42,181 nucleotides of DNA, from assembly GCA_022701825.1 (NCBI GenBank), contig JAKONR010000444.1:1-42181 (forward strand), given 5' to 3'. Positions within the stretch are counted from its first letter, which is position 1, and every line of letters begins with the position of its first letter. The notes below the pieces were generated by a model. It was not told where the DNA came from and did no database searches. It saw only the letters and a list, made by a program, of their open reading frames with translations. The position numbers were made by a program, and so were the translations under genes. Shown one piece after another: positions 22,827 to 31,476 of the stretch. This stretch comes from Hymenobacteraceae bacterium. GTDB taxonomy: Bacteria > Bacteroidota > Bacteroidia > Cytophagales > Hymenobacteraceae.

Positions 22827-23576
22827 CTAGCGGGTAGCGGCGATGGTGCCGCGAATAGTGCGAAGGGTGGGCGCAGTGCCGGCAATTACTCGCGGGAGCG
22901 GGGCTGGCTGCGCGGGTGCTGGTGCCGCGCCGACATATCGATAAGCCACCCACTCGTTGGCGCGAATGGGGCGTACTTGGCTGTCAGCGGCCCGGCGCTC
23001 ATGCCCATCCTGGTACACGGTGGCCATGCCGTAGTTGCCGGGTGTGGGCTTGTCCTGCCAGCCCCCGAATACGGTCATATGAACGGGCACCCGGCCGGGG
23101 AGTAGCTGCCGCCCGCCAAGGTCGGCTACCTTGAACTCGTTGGCGGTTTTCGTGCCGACCGGCTGCCAGCTTTGCAGGCGGTCGCCGGGCTGCATCTTCT
23201 CAACGGGAATCTGCACCCAGCCCTGTTGCTCGGCGGTGCGCGTAAACTCGGGGTTGTAGAGGTTCTGCTTGGTTCGGGCTATCTGCGCGCCGCTCGCCTG
23301 CTCCTGTACGGTAGTGGCAAAGCTCAGGCAGGAGTTAGCTATACACTTTCGGCCGTTCTCGTCGGTGTACACTTCATCGTGCTTGTTGCCAATCAGCCGC
23401 TCAAGGGTGGCCCCCACGTTCCGGTAGTACGCCTGAGCCTCGGGTGATGGGTTGTTGCCGGTGTAGCCGCCCGGTGGCGCTAGGGCAACGGATGGGGCGG
23501 ATGGGGTTGTACTTGCTGGTGGTGCGGGTGCTGGTTGTGTGCCGCGAATGACGCGCTTTCCCTGTGTATCTGGCAT
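22827..23576 (-). CDS. NlpC/P60-like cysteine peptidase, putative phage cell-wall hydrolase
   Basis: This 249-aa protein has a Pro/Ala-rich N-terminal linker (about 12-40). A domain then shows the NlpC/P60-type order: Cys83 in CIANSCLSFATT, a PGD turn at about 140-142 in MQPGDRLQSW, and His166 in VPVHMTVFGGW. Members cut peptide cross-links in peptidoglycan. The ends carry VIRGT-like repeats (RVIRGT near the start; RVIAGT and RTIRGT near the end) of unknown meaning. The family call rests on motif order only. Next to virion-like genes it may be the lysin or a virion-associated hydrolase. Confidence 0.5.
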   Translation of the reverse strand: MPDTQGKRVIRGTQPAPAPPASTTPSAPSVALAPPGGYTGNNPSPEAQAYYRNVGATLERLIGNKHDEVYTDENGRKCIANSCLSFATTVQEQASGAQIARTKQNLYNPEFTRTAEQQGWVQIPVEKMQPGDRLQSWQPVGTKTANEFKVADLGGRQLLPGRVPVHMTVFGGWQDKPTPGNYGMATVYQDGHERRAADSQVRPIRANEWVAYRYVGAAPAPAQPAPLPRVIAGTAPTLRTIRGTIAATR

Positions 23577-23830
23577 TGCCACAAGTTACAAATGGGGAAG
23601 GCTTTGGCAGTAGGCGAGGGGGTGGGGGCCTGGTTGGAGGGTACCGGGTTTGGGGATTCGGCTTGCCCAAGGGGTGCCGAGGCGGGGAAAGACCCCGGTA
23701 GGTCAATCTCCATACCTACACGCGGTATTTTTTTTGGGCATATACCTATCTATCAATTTGATAACCATATTTTTAATTATGAATAATTGGCAGTAACTTG
23801 CGTGTGATAATATACCACAAATTTGTAAGT
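23577..23830. other. divergent promoter region
   Basis: No gene was seen. The left half is G-rich. The right half is AT-rich with a CAAATTTG palindrome (23818-23825) ending 5 bp before the ATG at 23831; its TTTG half may be the end of a degenerate -7 element. Confidence 0.4.
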
Positions 23831-24487
23831 ATGCCACACAAAAACCCTGACTGCCGCGAGGCTTTCCTGCGCGCTATCCGAAAAGCTGCTCAGGACAACC
23901 CCGAGCTGGCCCCGAAAAGCGCCGAGAGCGTTAATACCGACGAGGATATTTTCGACATGCTGGCAACTATGACCGCCGATGGCGAAGGGGGCCTGCTGGT
24001 ATTTCTGGCCGGCCGCGAGTTTGCGGGCAAGGTGCTGGAAAACATACCTAACCCCGAGAGCTTCGAGGTGTGCGCCTTGGTGCGGGATGCTGTCGATATG
24101 TGCATTTCGACAAAGGACAACGTGGGCACCCTAAGCTGCCAGAATTTCTACACGTTAAGCTGCATCGAGGACATGCTGGCGGCGGGCGTACAGTTTGAGC
24201 CACCCACCTACACATGCAGCTTGTCCCACGGCGGCCTTCTCGCTGACGAAGTGCAAGCGGGCGGCGTGACGCTTCGCTCGGATGGCCCTAGTCGAGTAGA
24301 TTTTGATGGTATAGACAACGCTTCTAGCGGCTGGGTGAGCGTACAAATCACCGATAGCAGCAACGGCCTGGTGGCACACATGGGCTACTACAGCGAGCTG
24401 TACGGCCGCCCATTTACATTTTACCGGGCAGATGGACACCATGCCACCCTGAATTTCCCCGCTTCTGATAAAAATTTCATTCTCTAG
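23831..24487 (+). CDS. hypothetical phage-region protein
   Basis: A 218-aa soluble protein from ATG 23831 (the frame opens at 23798, inside the promoter). The first half is helical and acidic (CREAFLRAIRKAAQ, DEDIFDMLATM). The second half is strand-rich (GGVTLRSDGPSRVDFDGI, WVSVQITDSSNGLVAHMGYY). It precedes the SGNH fibre gene by 32 bp on the same strand. No domain was recognised. Confidence 0.6.
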   Translation: MPHKNPDCREAFLRAIRKAAQDNPELAPKSAESVNTDEDIFDMLATMTADGEGGLLVFLAGREFAGKVLENIPNPESFEVCALVRDAVDMCISTKDNVGTLSCQNFYTLSCIEDMLAAGVQFEPPTYTCSLSHGGLLADEVQAGGVTLRSDGPSRVDFDGIDNASSGWVSVQITDSSNGLVAHMGYYSELYGRPFTFYRADGHHATLNFPASDKNFIL

Positions 24488-24519
24488 TCCAGGCTCTAAC
24501 ACCCCGCCCCCGCCACTAC

Positions 24520-27500
24520 ATGCCAAACCACACCGTATCAGAAAAGCTCGTTTACCTGCGGCGCACAGGGCCAGACTTGTCGCCCAGCCAGCTTCCAGAG
24601 TTGGTAAATATCCTCAAGATTGTTGGCCTTACCCCGCGCAGCGGTAACAACTCACGTACCGCCTACACGGGCGCGGCCAACGGCCTCACGCCGGGCGGCA
24701 CCCTGACCACGCTGCGCCAGGGCGAAACCTACGAGTTTAACTTTAGCAAAACCGATGGCACGTACAGCTTACCCGACTTCGTAAAAGTAACGCCACCCAA
24801 GATTTCGAGCCTGGGGCCGTTGAGTGTTGCGCCGGGCGACACGCTCAACATTACGGGCACAAACCTGCTGTGGACAAAGACCGTGCTAGTGGGCGGCGTG
24901 CAGGCGGTCATTAACTCGGCAGCCACAACCAACACCAGCGTAGCAGTTACGGTGCCGCTAACGGCAGCCGTTGGGAGCAATATTCCCGTGGCGCTTTTCG
25001 CGGAGACGGGCAGCGACATAAATACTGCGCTTACCATTACGGCGGCCGGGGGCGGGGCAACCAAGCTGCTACCGCCCGCCAACCTGCGGCAAACGGGCAG
25101 CACGACCACCAGCATTACAATGGCCTGGGACTCGGTAGCCAACGCCACTGGATACCGCCTGCGGCGCAACGGCAGCACAACGCTGCTGGCGGGCGGGGCG
25201 CTGAACTACACCGAAACCGGCCTGACTGCTGGCGCTACTCCATCCTATGACGTGCAGGCCATCGGCGGCGGCTCCTACTCGGATAGCAACTTTTCGGCAG
25301 CCGTGCAGGCAGCCACGACGGGCGGCGGCGGGGCCACCGCGCCGCAATTGCAGAGCGCCCGCGTCGAGCAAAACAGCCGCCAGCTAATAACGGCCACGTT
25401 TAACAAGAGCCTCGACCCGGCCGTGGTGCCGATGGCTGGCGATTTTATGCTCAGCAGTACGCACCGCGTGCTGGGCGAGGCGCTGCCAGTACGTACCGGG
25501 GAGATTCTGGCCTCGGGCTACCACGAGCCGACCAATTCGGCGCAAACAATCGTGGCCGGCTCCAGCACGGCGGTACTCAACCGCGACGTGCGGGGCTGCA
25601 TGTTCCAGGCGGGCACAGTGACAAAGGCCCGCTTCTATTGCCCGGCTTTCGCCCCCGGCGCGCAGGTGTACGTTATTGTTGGCGGCAGCACGCAGGAAGT
25701 AACTGGCCAGCTCACCTTTGGGCAAGTGAACACGGTAACGCTGCCCACGCCAGTAACAGTGCCGCAGTTTGAGCGCGTCGGCCTCTACGTAACCGGCGAC
25801 ACGGGCCAACTCGGCTGGCCGGTTTCACCGGCTGGCGGCGGCCTGGGCGGGGCAGACTACGGCCTGGATACGATGTATGGCGTTAGCGACCAGAATATCT
25901 ACGTCTCGGTGCAGTGCTTTGTGGACAAGGCTCCGTACTTCGCTGTGATGGGTAACTCGCTCATTGCTGGTTATCCCAGCAACCAGCCTAGCCCGATGGG
26001 TGGGCGGGCGCAGAACGTGAGCCTAGCCGGGGTGCTGGCCGACGCGCTTAAATGCACCTACCAGGATATGAGCTGGAGCGGGCAAACAACCACGCAGATG
26101 CTGGCGCGCTTTGACCAGGACATTGTAGCGAAAAAGCCGCGTTACTGCTGGATTGAGGGCGGATACAACAACCTGACCGACCCGAACGTGGGCAATGACC
26201 TGCTGGAAATGGGGCGTCGGTGCATTGTAAACGACATTATCCCCATTTTCACGGGGTCCGCTCCAAACGGCTCGCCCACCGAAAGCTACCAACCGGGCTT
26301 GCGGCTGCTGGCCGACCTGACTACGCTTATCCGCAACTACGTAAATGCGCAGCCTGCGGGCAAGGCATACCTCATGGACTTTGGCCCCATCCTGGGCGAC
26401 CCCGGCCCCGTTGACCCAGCGAACCCGGGCGGCGGCCCGGTTCACTACCTCTTCAAGGCCGCCTATTACAGCGGCGACCGCATCCACCACAACCAGGCCG
26501 GTATTCAGGCCGTGGGCGACGCGGCCGTTGATTTCGTGCTCAAGCGCACGCCGGTAGGTCTTACGGGCAACAGCCTGACGCTGAAAATTGACCGGGCTTT
26601 CGTGCTTTCGGACGCGCCGGTATCGCTCTCGTTTAATGGCAGCGTCAAGCCAATCCAAAGCACCGATGGCGGCATAACAGCCTCGCTTTCGATGCAGCCG
26701 ATAACGCTGGCCCTGAATCCAGAAGCGGAAGTGCTGAACTTCGTGCGGGCCAACATCGAGCAGAACGGCCACTACCGCGCTGATAAATTCTTTGCGCCGG
26801 GCGTAGCGGGCTACGTGAATTTTAACCCCGTCGAGGGCAACAGCTTCGTGCTGGCCGTATCCCCGAACGGCAACCTGCTCAACGACTTCCGCGAGGGGTC
26901 GGCGTGGATTGAGAACCCAGGACGGGGCGCAGGCGTTAGTATTGCCAACGGCCAAACGTTCTTCACGGCACCAACGGGCGGGGCCATTCTCTCCTACATC
27001 AAGGGCTACTACCGCCTATCCATTGCCTCCAACGGCGCGGTTGAATTGCTAAGTAGCGACGATGGAATAACCTACGCGAGCACGGGGGCCAGCACTACTA
27101 TCACGCATAATGGCCTGTACGTGTACGCGCTCTACGGCCCCGCGCCGACCAATACAAAAGCCTTTGGCGTAACCGCGCTACCCACGCCCGGCTCTTTCAC
27201 GGACACGGGCGCAAACTACCGGGGCGCAATTGCCCCCACCATCTTGCAGGAGGACGTTTACGACAGCCGCAAGCTCGCCTATGTAGGCGAGTGGAAGGCA
27301 GCCACGGACGCGGCCATTTTCCAGTCGGGCAAGGCGTATGTGCTCTACCCTAGCCGCAACGGCAGCGTGCTCATTCGGGGGCGCGGCCGGGGGGTCAAGC
27401 TCATCGGCATTGTGCGCGACGCGGCGCTGACCATCAGCATCAACGGCCAGGCCCCGGTAACAATAGACACCTCGGCCGCAAGCAATAACACCTCCACGGC

Positions 27501-27609
27501 CTTCTATACCTCCGCGCTCAGCAGCGGCAGCGTAGAAACGGAGGTGCTGCTTGCCGCCAATGGTAGCCCCAGCTACACCTTCCTCGACGCGGTGGAGTGG
27601 GTAAATTAA
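24520..27609 (+). CDS. SGNH-hydrolase tail-fibre/adhesin-like protein
   Basis: This 1029-aa protein has no signal peptide. In order: a short N-terminal part (1-95); an IPT/TIG-like Ig domain (about 95-180, KISSLGPLSVAPGDTLNITG); a Gly-rich linker; a fibronectin type III domain (about 190-265, NLRQTGSTTTSITMAWDSV); another Gly linker; a strand-rich domain; an SGNH/GDSL hydrolase (about 470-670); and a C-terminal lectin- or jelly-roll-like region. Catalytic motifs are GNS with Ser480, GGYNN with Asn550, and DRIHH with Asp653 and His656. SGNH enzymes remove acyl groups from glycans. I infer a virion fibre that deacetylates host surface sugars. A secreted-carbohydrate-esterase role is the alternative, but the lack of a signal peptide argues against it. 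Confidence 0.78.
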   Translation: MPNHTVSEKLVYLRRTGPDLSPSQLPELVNILKIVGLTPRSGNNSRTAYTGAANGLTPGGTLTTLRQGETYEFNFSKTDGTYSLPDFVKVTPPKISSLGPLSVAPGDTLNITGTNLLWTKTVLVGGVQAVINSAATTNTSVAVTVPLTAAVGSNIPVALFAETGSDINTALTITAAGGGATKLLPPANLRQTGSTTTSITMAWDSVANATGYRLRRNGSTTLLAGGALNYTETGLTAGATPSYDVQAIGGGSYSDSNFSAAVQAATTGGGGATAPQLQSARVEQNSRQLITATFNKSLDPAVVPMAGDFMLSSTHRVLGEALPVRTGEILASGYHEPTNSAQTIVAGSSTAVLNRDVRGCMFQAGTVTKARFYCPAFAPGAQVYVIVGGSTQEVTGQLTFGQVNTVTLPTPVTVPQFERVGLYVTGDTGQLGWPVSPAGGGLGGADYGLDTMYGVSDQNIYVSVQCFVDKAPYFAVMGNSLIAGYPSNQPSPMGGRAQNVSLAGVLADALKCTYQDMSWSGQTTTQMLARFDQDIVAKKPRYCWIEGGYNNLTDPNVGNDLLEMGRRCIVNDIIPIFTGSAPNGSPTESYQPGLRLLADLTTLIRNYVNAQPAGKAYLMDFGPILGDPGPVDPANPGGGPVHYLFKAAYYSGDRIHHNQAGIQAVGDAAVDFVLKRTPVGLTGNSLTLKIDRAFVLSDAPVSLSFNGSVKPIQSTDGGITASLSMQPITLALNPEAEVLNFVRANIEQNGHYRADKFFAPGVAGYVNFNPVEGNSFVLAVSPNGNLLNDFREGSAWIENPGRGAGVSIANGQTFFTAPTGGAILSYIKGYYRLSIASNGAVELLSSDDGITYASTGASTTITHNGLYVYALYGPAPTNTKAFGVTALPTPGSFTDTGANYRGAIAPTILQEDVYDSRKLAYVGEWKAATDAAIFQSGKAYVLYPSRNGSVLIRGRGRGVKLIGIVRDAALTISINGQAPVTIDTSAASNNTSTAFYTSALSSGSVETEVLLAANGSPSYTFLDAVEWVN

Positions 27610-27623
27610 TCCCGGACCTTTCC

Positions 27624-27652
27624 CCTTCCCCGCTGTGTTTTAGCGGGGAAGG
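27624..27652 (+). terminator. hairpin after the SGNH gene
   Basis: CCTTCCCCGCT and AGCGGGGAAGG pair perfectly around GTGTTTT, 14 bp after the stop. The T tract after it is weak, so it may be a partial terminator. Confidence 0.6.
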
Positions 27653-27696
27653 CTTGTATTTACTTCATTCACACTTTCACCCTAAACCCTTCCTAA

Positions 27697-28485
27697 ATGC
27701 CGTTCGGAGGAGCCGGAGCCTTTGCCGCCCTGGGTGCTGCCCAGGCCATTCCTAAAGTAGTTGCCTCGGTTAGCCAGGGCAGGGCCGCTCGTCGGCTCAA
27801 GTTGCAAGATTCTACGCCGGCCGCGTTCAGCGAGAAACTGGCGATGGACCGCCAGGCGGCGGGTGCGGCGCGACTACCCGGCCAGAGCGGGCAACTCACC
27901 CGCCTCGGGCAAGTGCAGGCGGGGGCGCTGCAAAGCGCGCGGCTGGGCGCGGCCTCTGGCTCCGACTTCCTGGCCGCTGCGGGCGCGGCCGATGAGCGCC
28001 GCCAGCAAGGCGAAATCCAGCTTGGTGTGCAGGGCCAGCAGCTCATGGACCGGAACCGCCAGGTGCTCGGGGCCAGTTTGCAGCAGCAGGCCAACTACCA
28101 GCAGCGCGACCTCGACAACTACAACCGCGAGAAGGCCGCCCTCACCCAAAGCTCGGCCGAGAACGCCAACAACGCCATCGCGGGCGCGGCCTCCTACGCG
28201 GCGGCTGGCATTAACCGCAGCGACAACCTGGGCGAAGCAGCCGCCAACCGGGCCGCTGGCCTAACTCCGCCCGCCGTGCCCTTGGGTGCGGGCCTGGGCA
28301 CGGGCCTTTCGAAGCTGCCGGCTCCGACTGCTCGCCTGTCGCCGGGCCTCTCGGCCAGTGACAGCGCGGCCTTCGACCTGGAGCAACTGCCCGACATTGC
28401 CCCCACTCCCGGCGTTGCTAATCCACCCAAGACGCGGCGGCCGGGCCTCGGCGCGCTCGGGCGCTCCTCACGCATCGGGCTATAA
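27697..28485 (+). CDS. Ala/Gln-rich putative virion protein
   Basis: This 262-aa protein starts with a Gly/Ala-rich hydrophobic segment (FGGAGAFAALGAAQAIPKVV). A long helical stretch rich in A, Q and R follows (about 75-165, e.g. QQQANYQQRDLDNYNREKAA), then a Pro-rich tail. Such proteins are often internal or ejected virion proteins of podovirus-type phages. It lies next to the SGNH fibre gene. No family motif was recognised, so the call is from composition and context. Confidence 0.55.
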   Translation: MPFGGAGAFAALGAAQAIPKVVASVSQGRAARRLKLQDSTPAAFSEKLAMDRQAAGAARLPGQSGQLTRLGQVQAGALQSARLGAASGSDFLAAAGAADERRQQGEIQLGVQGQQLMDRNRQVLGASLQQQANYQQRDLDNYNREKAALTQSSAENANNAIAGAASYAAAGINRSDNLGEAAANRAAGLTPPAVPLGAGLGTGLSKLPAPTARLSPGLSASDSAAFDLEQLPDIAPTPGVANPPKTRRPGLGALGRSSRIGL

Positions 28486-28517
28486 CCTGCCCGGCTTCCC
28501 ACTTATCCAGCCATTTT

Positions 28518-28551
28518 AAAAGCCCCGCACTCAGTGAGCGCGGGGCTTTTT
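28518..28551. terminator. terminator, recurrent family copy 2
   Basis: AAAAGCCCCGC / GCGGGGCTTTT stem with loop ACTCAGTGA... after the virion-like gene. Nearly identical to copies at 13433-13469 and at the IS insertion site. Confidence 0.85.
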
Positions 28552-28560
28552 GCGGGTGCT

Positions 28561-28660
28561 GGTATTGCCACCATTCCGCCGTATCTTGTGGTGCGGTAGT
28601 GGCATACCCGCAAAGTTGTGGTTAAAGCCCCCTCGTGTTGTGGCGCGGGGGCTTTTTGTT
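28561..28660 (+). ncRNA. candidate structured small RNA with terminator
   Basis: GGTAT-T-GCCAC and CCGC (28561-28579) can pair with GCGG and GTGGC-ATACC (28593-28608), giving about 14 base pairs with one internal loop. A second terminator, AGCCCCC..GGGGGCTTTTT, follows at 28624-28658. No protein frame fits. A short stable RNA between two terminators is possible; no promoter was identified, so confidence is low. Confidence 0.3.
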
Positions 28661-28833
28661 TTGGGCTGTGTAAGCTAGTGGATGAGAATCCAGCAGTGAG
28701 GATTTGGCGCTTACTAGTTATCTAGAGTCAGGCGGTTAGTTAGCGCCTGAAACTCGCTGGCTGGGCGTTCTTAGTCGCGCATCGGTCTACAGCTTTACTA
28801 CTACCCCTTAATCCAACCATTGCAAAAGCCCCA
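28661..28833. other. gap before the IS
   Basis: No gene. A small CAGGCG / CGCCTG hairpin lies near 28729-28749. The right end (ATCCAACCATT) repeats the sequence in front of the terminator at 28518. Confidence 0.4.
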
Positions 28834-28845
28834 GCTCAGTGAGCG
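28834..28845. repeat. 12-bp target site duplication, left copy
   Basis: GCTCAGTGAGCG is repeated exactly at 31501-31512 on the other side of the element. It is the loop region of a terminator of the recurrent family. Confidence 0.88.
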
Positions 28846-28896
28846 CTTGTCCTTACCCAAATCTTTTTTGCCGAAACCTTTCTACCCTTTGTAACG

Positions 28897-28906
28897 CCCC
28901 CCCCCC
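28897..28906 (+). repeat. run of ten C residues
   Basis: A homopolymer C10 in the leader of the passenger gene, prone to slippage. It could change promoter or leader spacing between cells. Confidence 0.7.
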
Positions 28907-28951
28907 AGCGGCGGTAACCACGACAGGCTACTACTATGGAGCCTGCTACCC

Positions 28952-29857
28952 GTGAAAAAACTAATCACCTTCTTGTCTTTATTCGCCACTACCACCGCGT
29001 TTGGACAGCAATTGCCCTGGGTACCATTTACCTGGACGGAAGGCAGGTCAGCCATTATGATACCCGTAACGATTGATAATCTGCCACACAAGTTGCAGAT
29101 GCAATTTGATTTAGGCGCGGTAACGACGGTGGTTTACGGCAAATCTTTCGCGCCTTACCTAGCTCATTATCCGGCTTTACAAGCCAAACTTGATAGTACC
29201 CAAACGTTTATCATTCAAAGCCAAAAAAACAGCAAGCTGGTTGGGGTTGATTTGCATTTGGGAAAAGTCGATTTTGGGGCACGCAACATTGGCCTATTTA
29301 AAAATTTTGGTGATAGCCTGACCGATAAAATATTGGCTACGAAAGAGGTCGTGTCGATTGGCACTATCGCCCCTGACCTATTTCAAGACCGAGTGTTGGT
29401 TATCGACTACCCCCGTCGCCGGCTATGCGTGACCGATAAAGTGCCCGCCGCTTATGCAGGGGCAGCATTCCAACCATTCAAGAGTAAGAAAGGACGCATC
29501 AAGATTCCGCTGCAAATAGCTGGCAAGACCGAGGACTTACTGTTCGATACTGGTTCCAGCTTGTTTGCCCTGAGCACCACCCGCGCTCGTGCTTTGGCGG
29601 CTACCACCGGCGTTATTCAAGATTCGCTTAAAAGCTCTACTTGGGGCGAGGAATACTACGTATATGGTCGCCGTCCGAGTAGCGCCATCTACTTCGGCAA
29701 GAAGCGGCTGCCTGATGCGCTAATCTTTTCCGACAACATAAAGATTTTCGACAAGTTCTTTGAGCAGGAAGGTATCTGGGGTGTTACGGGTAATAAGTTC
29801 TTTTGGAACAACACGGTTATCATCGATTACAAAAACCATGTTTTCGGTGTGCAGTAG
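28952..29857 (+). CDS. exported aspartyl-protease-like protein, IS passenger
   Basis: This 301-aa protein starts from GTG 28952 with signal peptide MKKLITFLSLFATTTAFGQQ. It has the two-lobe layout of retropepsin-like aspartyl proteases. The second lobe has a normal LLFDTGSSLFAL motif. The first has MQFDLGAVTTVVYG, with Asp-Leu-Gly in place of Asp-Thr-Gly, so activity as a protease is uncertain. A C10 run lies 46 bp upstream of the start, in the leader. It is inside the IS ends but has no known role in transposition; related genes are common in Bacteroidota chromosomes, so it was probably captured. Confidence 0.75.
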   Translation: MKKLITFLSLFATTTAFGQQLPWVPFTWTEGRSAIMIPVTIDNLPHKLQMQFDLGAVTTVVYGKSFAPYLAHYPALQAKLDSTQTFIIQSQKNSKLVGVDLHLGKVDFGARNIGLFKNFGDSLTDKILATKEVVSIGTIAPDLFQDRVLVIDYPRRRLCVTDKVPAAYAGAAFQPFKSKKGRIKIPLQIAGKTEDLLFDTGSSLFALSTTRARALAATTGVIQDSLKSSTWGEEYYVYGRRPSSAIYFGKKRLPDALIFSDNIKIFDKFFEQEGIWGVTGNKFFWNNTVIIDYKNHVFGVQ

Positions 29858-29929
29858 CTGCTGCTACGAGAAAGTCTTATCGACCTATAATTTTTGAGTT
29901 GGTCAATAGAATCGCTCGGGTGGGACATG

Positions 29930-29962
29930 AAAAAGCACCGGCCTAGTGGCCAGTGCTTTTTT
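29930..29962. terminator. bidirectional terminator inside the IS
   Basis: AAAAAGCACCGGCC..GGCCAGTGCTTTTTT forms a strong stem with A and T tracts on both sides, serving both the passenger gene and the transposase. Confidence 0.85.
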
Positions 29963-29965
29963 GCG

Positions 29966-31423
29966 TTACCAATCCACGAGTTGGGCAGCCATGTTGACGC
30001 CTTCCACCAACAGGCGCAGGCTACGGCGGCCCAGCCAGAGCGTTTGCCAGCCGGGTAAGCCGTCGCCTTTGCGTCCCAGGTGTCCACCGAGGGCGGCCAA
30101 GGCCAGGAACACCGCGTAGACCGTTTCGAGCGGCCGGCGACTCTGGTGGCGCAGCACCCGTAACTCCATGCTGGTCAGGCCGGCCGTCTCGGCAGGGGCA
30201 TCCGGTTCGAGCCGGCTTTTCTCGCGCAGGTCTACCAGCGCCAGCGCCACGACGCTGAGCAAGGCCACGGCGGCAAAGAGCCGGGCGGCTGTTTGCAACT
30301 GGAGCTTCTCGGCCCCGAGCCCCGTTTTCAGCGCCTTGTGGAAGTCTTCTATCAACCAGCGGCTGGCGTACTGGCGCACGCAGGTCAGGGCCTGGGCGAA
30401 GTCGGTGACGGGCTGGTCGCTGAGCAGCATCCATTCCAGGCCGGGGGCCGCCCCGGCACCCGTCTCTTCCCACACCCGCACCACGCTGCCCGGCACGGGC
30501 TCGCCCTTGCCCGTCGCCCCGCCCGGCCGCTGCGGGGCCCGTAAGGCCAATGGCCCGCTGAAACTTACCTGTAAGGCCACCTCGCGTGCTGGCTGGCGAG
30601 GCCGCTCCCGCAGGGCCAGGGTAAGCTGTCCGGCGCAGGGCTGGGCGCGGGCTACCTCGAAGAGGCGGCCGGCCGGCCGCTTGGCCGGTCCTGCCACTAG
30701 GGCCCGGTCTTGGGCAGCCCGCACCACGAAGCCCAAACTTTGGGCCTGACACTGCTGCAAGTGCTCGTAAATATCCGCACCCCGGTCGGCTACCACCACC
30801 CAGCGCGTGCTCGGCGGCGGACTGCCCACCGCCCGCAGGCTCTGGGACCACAGGGCCGACTCGCGAGGGCGGCCCTGGCGCAGGCGCGAGCCACCGTCGG
30901 GGTGGGCCTTCTCGGCCTCGGGCACGGGCTGGCGTACGTGAAACTGCTGGTCCATGAGGCCCAGCAACGGCAGGGCGGGGCGCTTGGCAACCGGGTCGGG
31001 GTCGGTGGCGGGCCAGGCAGCGGCCACCAGCGAATGCAATAGTACGCCCTGGCTGCGGGGCTTGCCTGGCCCCACGGGGCCCAGGCCGGGGCGGCGCTCG
31101 GCCGCCTCGGGCCAGCTCAGTTCCGTCGTGTCCTCGATCAGCAGGAAGGTGCCGGGCGCTTGCAACTGCTGGCTAACCAACTGGCGATGCGGGGCATGCA
31201 ACGCATCTGGGGTGGCCTGCGGCTGGCCCAGCAGCGTGTAGGCCGCCTTGCTGGCGTAGGACGAGCCCTGGCTCACTTGCGGAATCGTGGCCCCAGGCTG
31301 TCGCGCCCAGCCGGCAGCCAGCCTCACCACACGCCGGCTGCGGCGTACGTCGCCCAACACCACAGCCCCAAACTGCGTCTGCGCCCACAAGCCGGGGTCG
31401 CCAAAGTGCGTCGAAATGCTCAT
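29966..31423 (-). CDS. IS4-family (IS50-like) transposase
   Basis: This 485-aa DDE transposase cuts and rejoins the IS ends. The N-terminal part matches the Tn5/IS50 DNA-binding region (FGAVVLGDVRRSRRVVRLAA, then PGATIPQVSQGSSYASKAAY). Catalytic residues lie in LIEDTTEL (first Asp), VVVADRGADIYEHL (second Asp) and YASRWLIEDFHKALK, which matches the IS4-family Y-R-E-K signature. The gene looks intact and full-length. A hairpin with a T6 tract lies just upstream of its start and should limit expression. Confidence 0.93.
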   Translation of the reverse strand: MSISTHFGDPGLWAQTQFGAVVLGDVRRSRRVVRLAAGWARQPGATIPQVSQGSSYASKAAYTLLGQPQATPDALHAPHRQLVSQQLQAPGTFLLIEDTTELSWPEAAERRPGLGPVGPGKPRSQGVLLHSLVAAAWPATDPDPVAKRPALPLLGLMDQQFHVRQPVPEAEKAHPDGGSRLRQGRPRESALWSQSLRAVGSPPPSTRWVVVADRGADIYEHLQQCQAQSLGFVVRAAQDRALVAGPAKRPAGRLFEVARAQPCAGQLTLALRERPRQPAREVALQVSFSGPLALRAPQRPGGATGKGEPVPGSVVRVWEETGAGAAPGLEWMLLSDQPVTDFAQALTCVRQYASRWLIEDFHKALKTGLGAEKLQLQTAARLFAAVALLSVVALALVDLREKSRLEPDAPAETAGLTSMELRVLRHQSRRPLETVYAVFLALAALGGHLGRKGDGLPGWQTLWLGRRSLRLLVEGVNMAAQLVDW

Positions 31424-31445
31424 CCCGCAAGCTACCCACCGCCCC

Positions 31446-31476
31446 TAAAAAAGCGCCGACCTACCGGCCGGCGCTT
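31446..31476 (-). terminator. terminator-like hairpin in the transposase leader
   Basis: On the minus strand AAGCGCCG and CGGCGCTT pair, followed by TTTTTT, about 23 bp before the transposase ATG. It would stop transcripts entering from outside the IS, as in other IS4-family elements that guard against read-through expression. Confidence 0.65.

Noticed and set aside
23401-23786. Pro-rich and Gly-rich frames in the 23.5-kb gap
   Set aside because: Low-complexity shadow frames of the peptidase gene and of the G-rich promoter region.
24520-27609. Diversity-generating retroelement target
   Set aside because: No reverse transcriptase gene or template repeat was found near the fibre gene.
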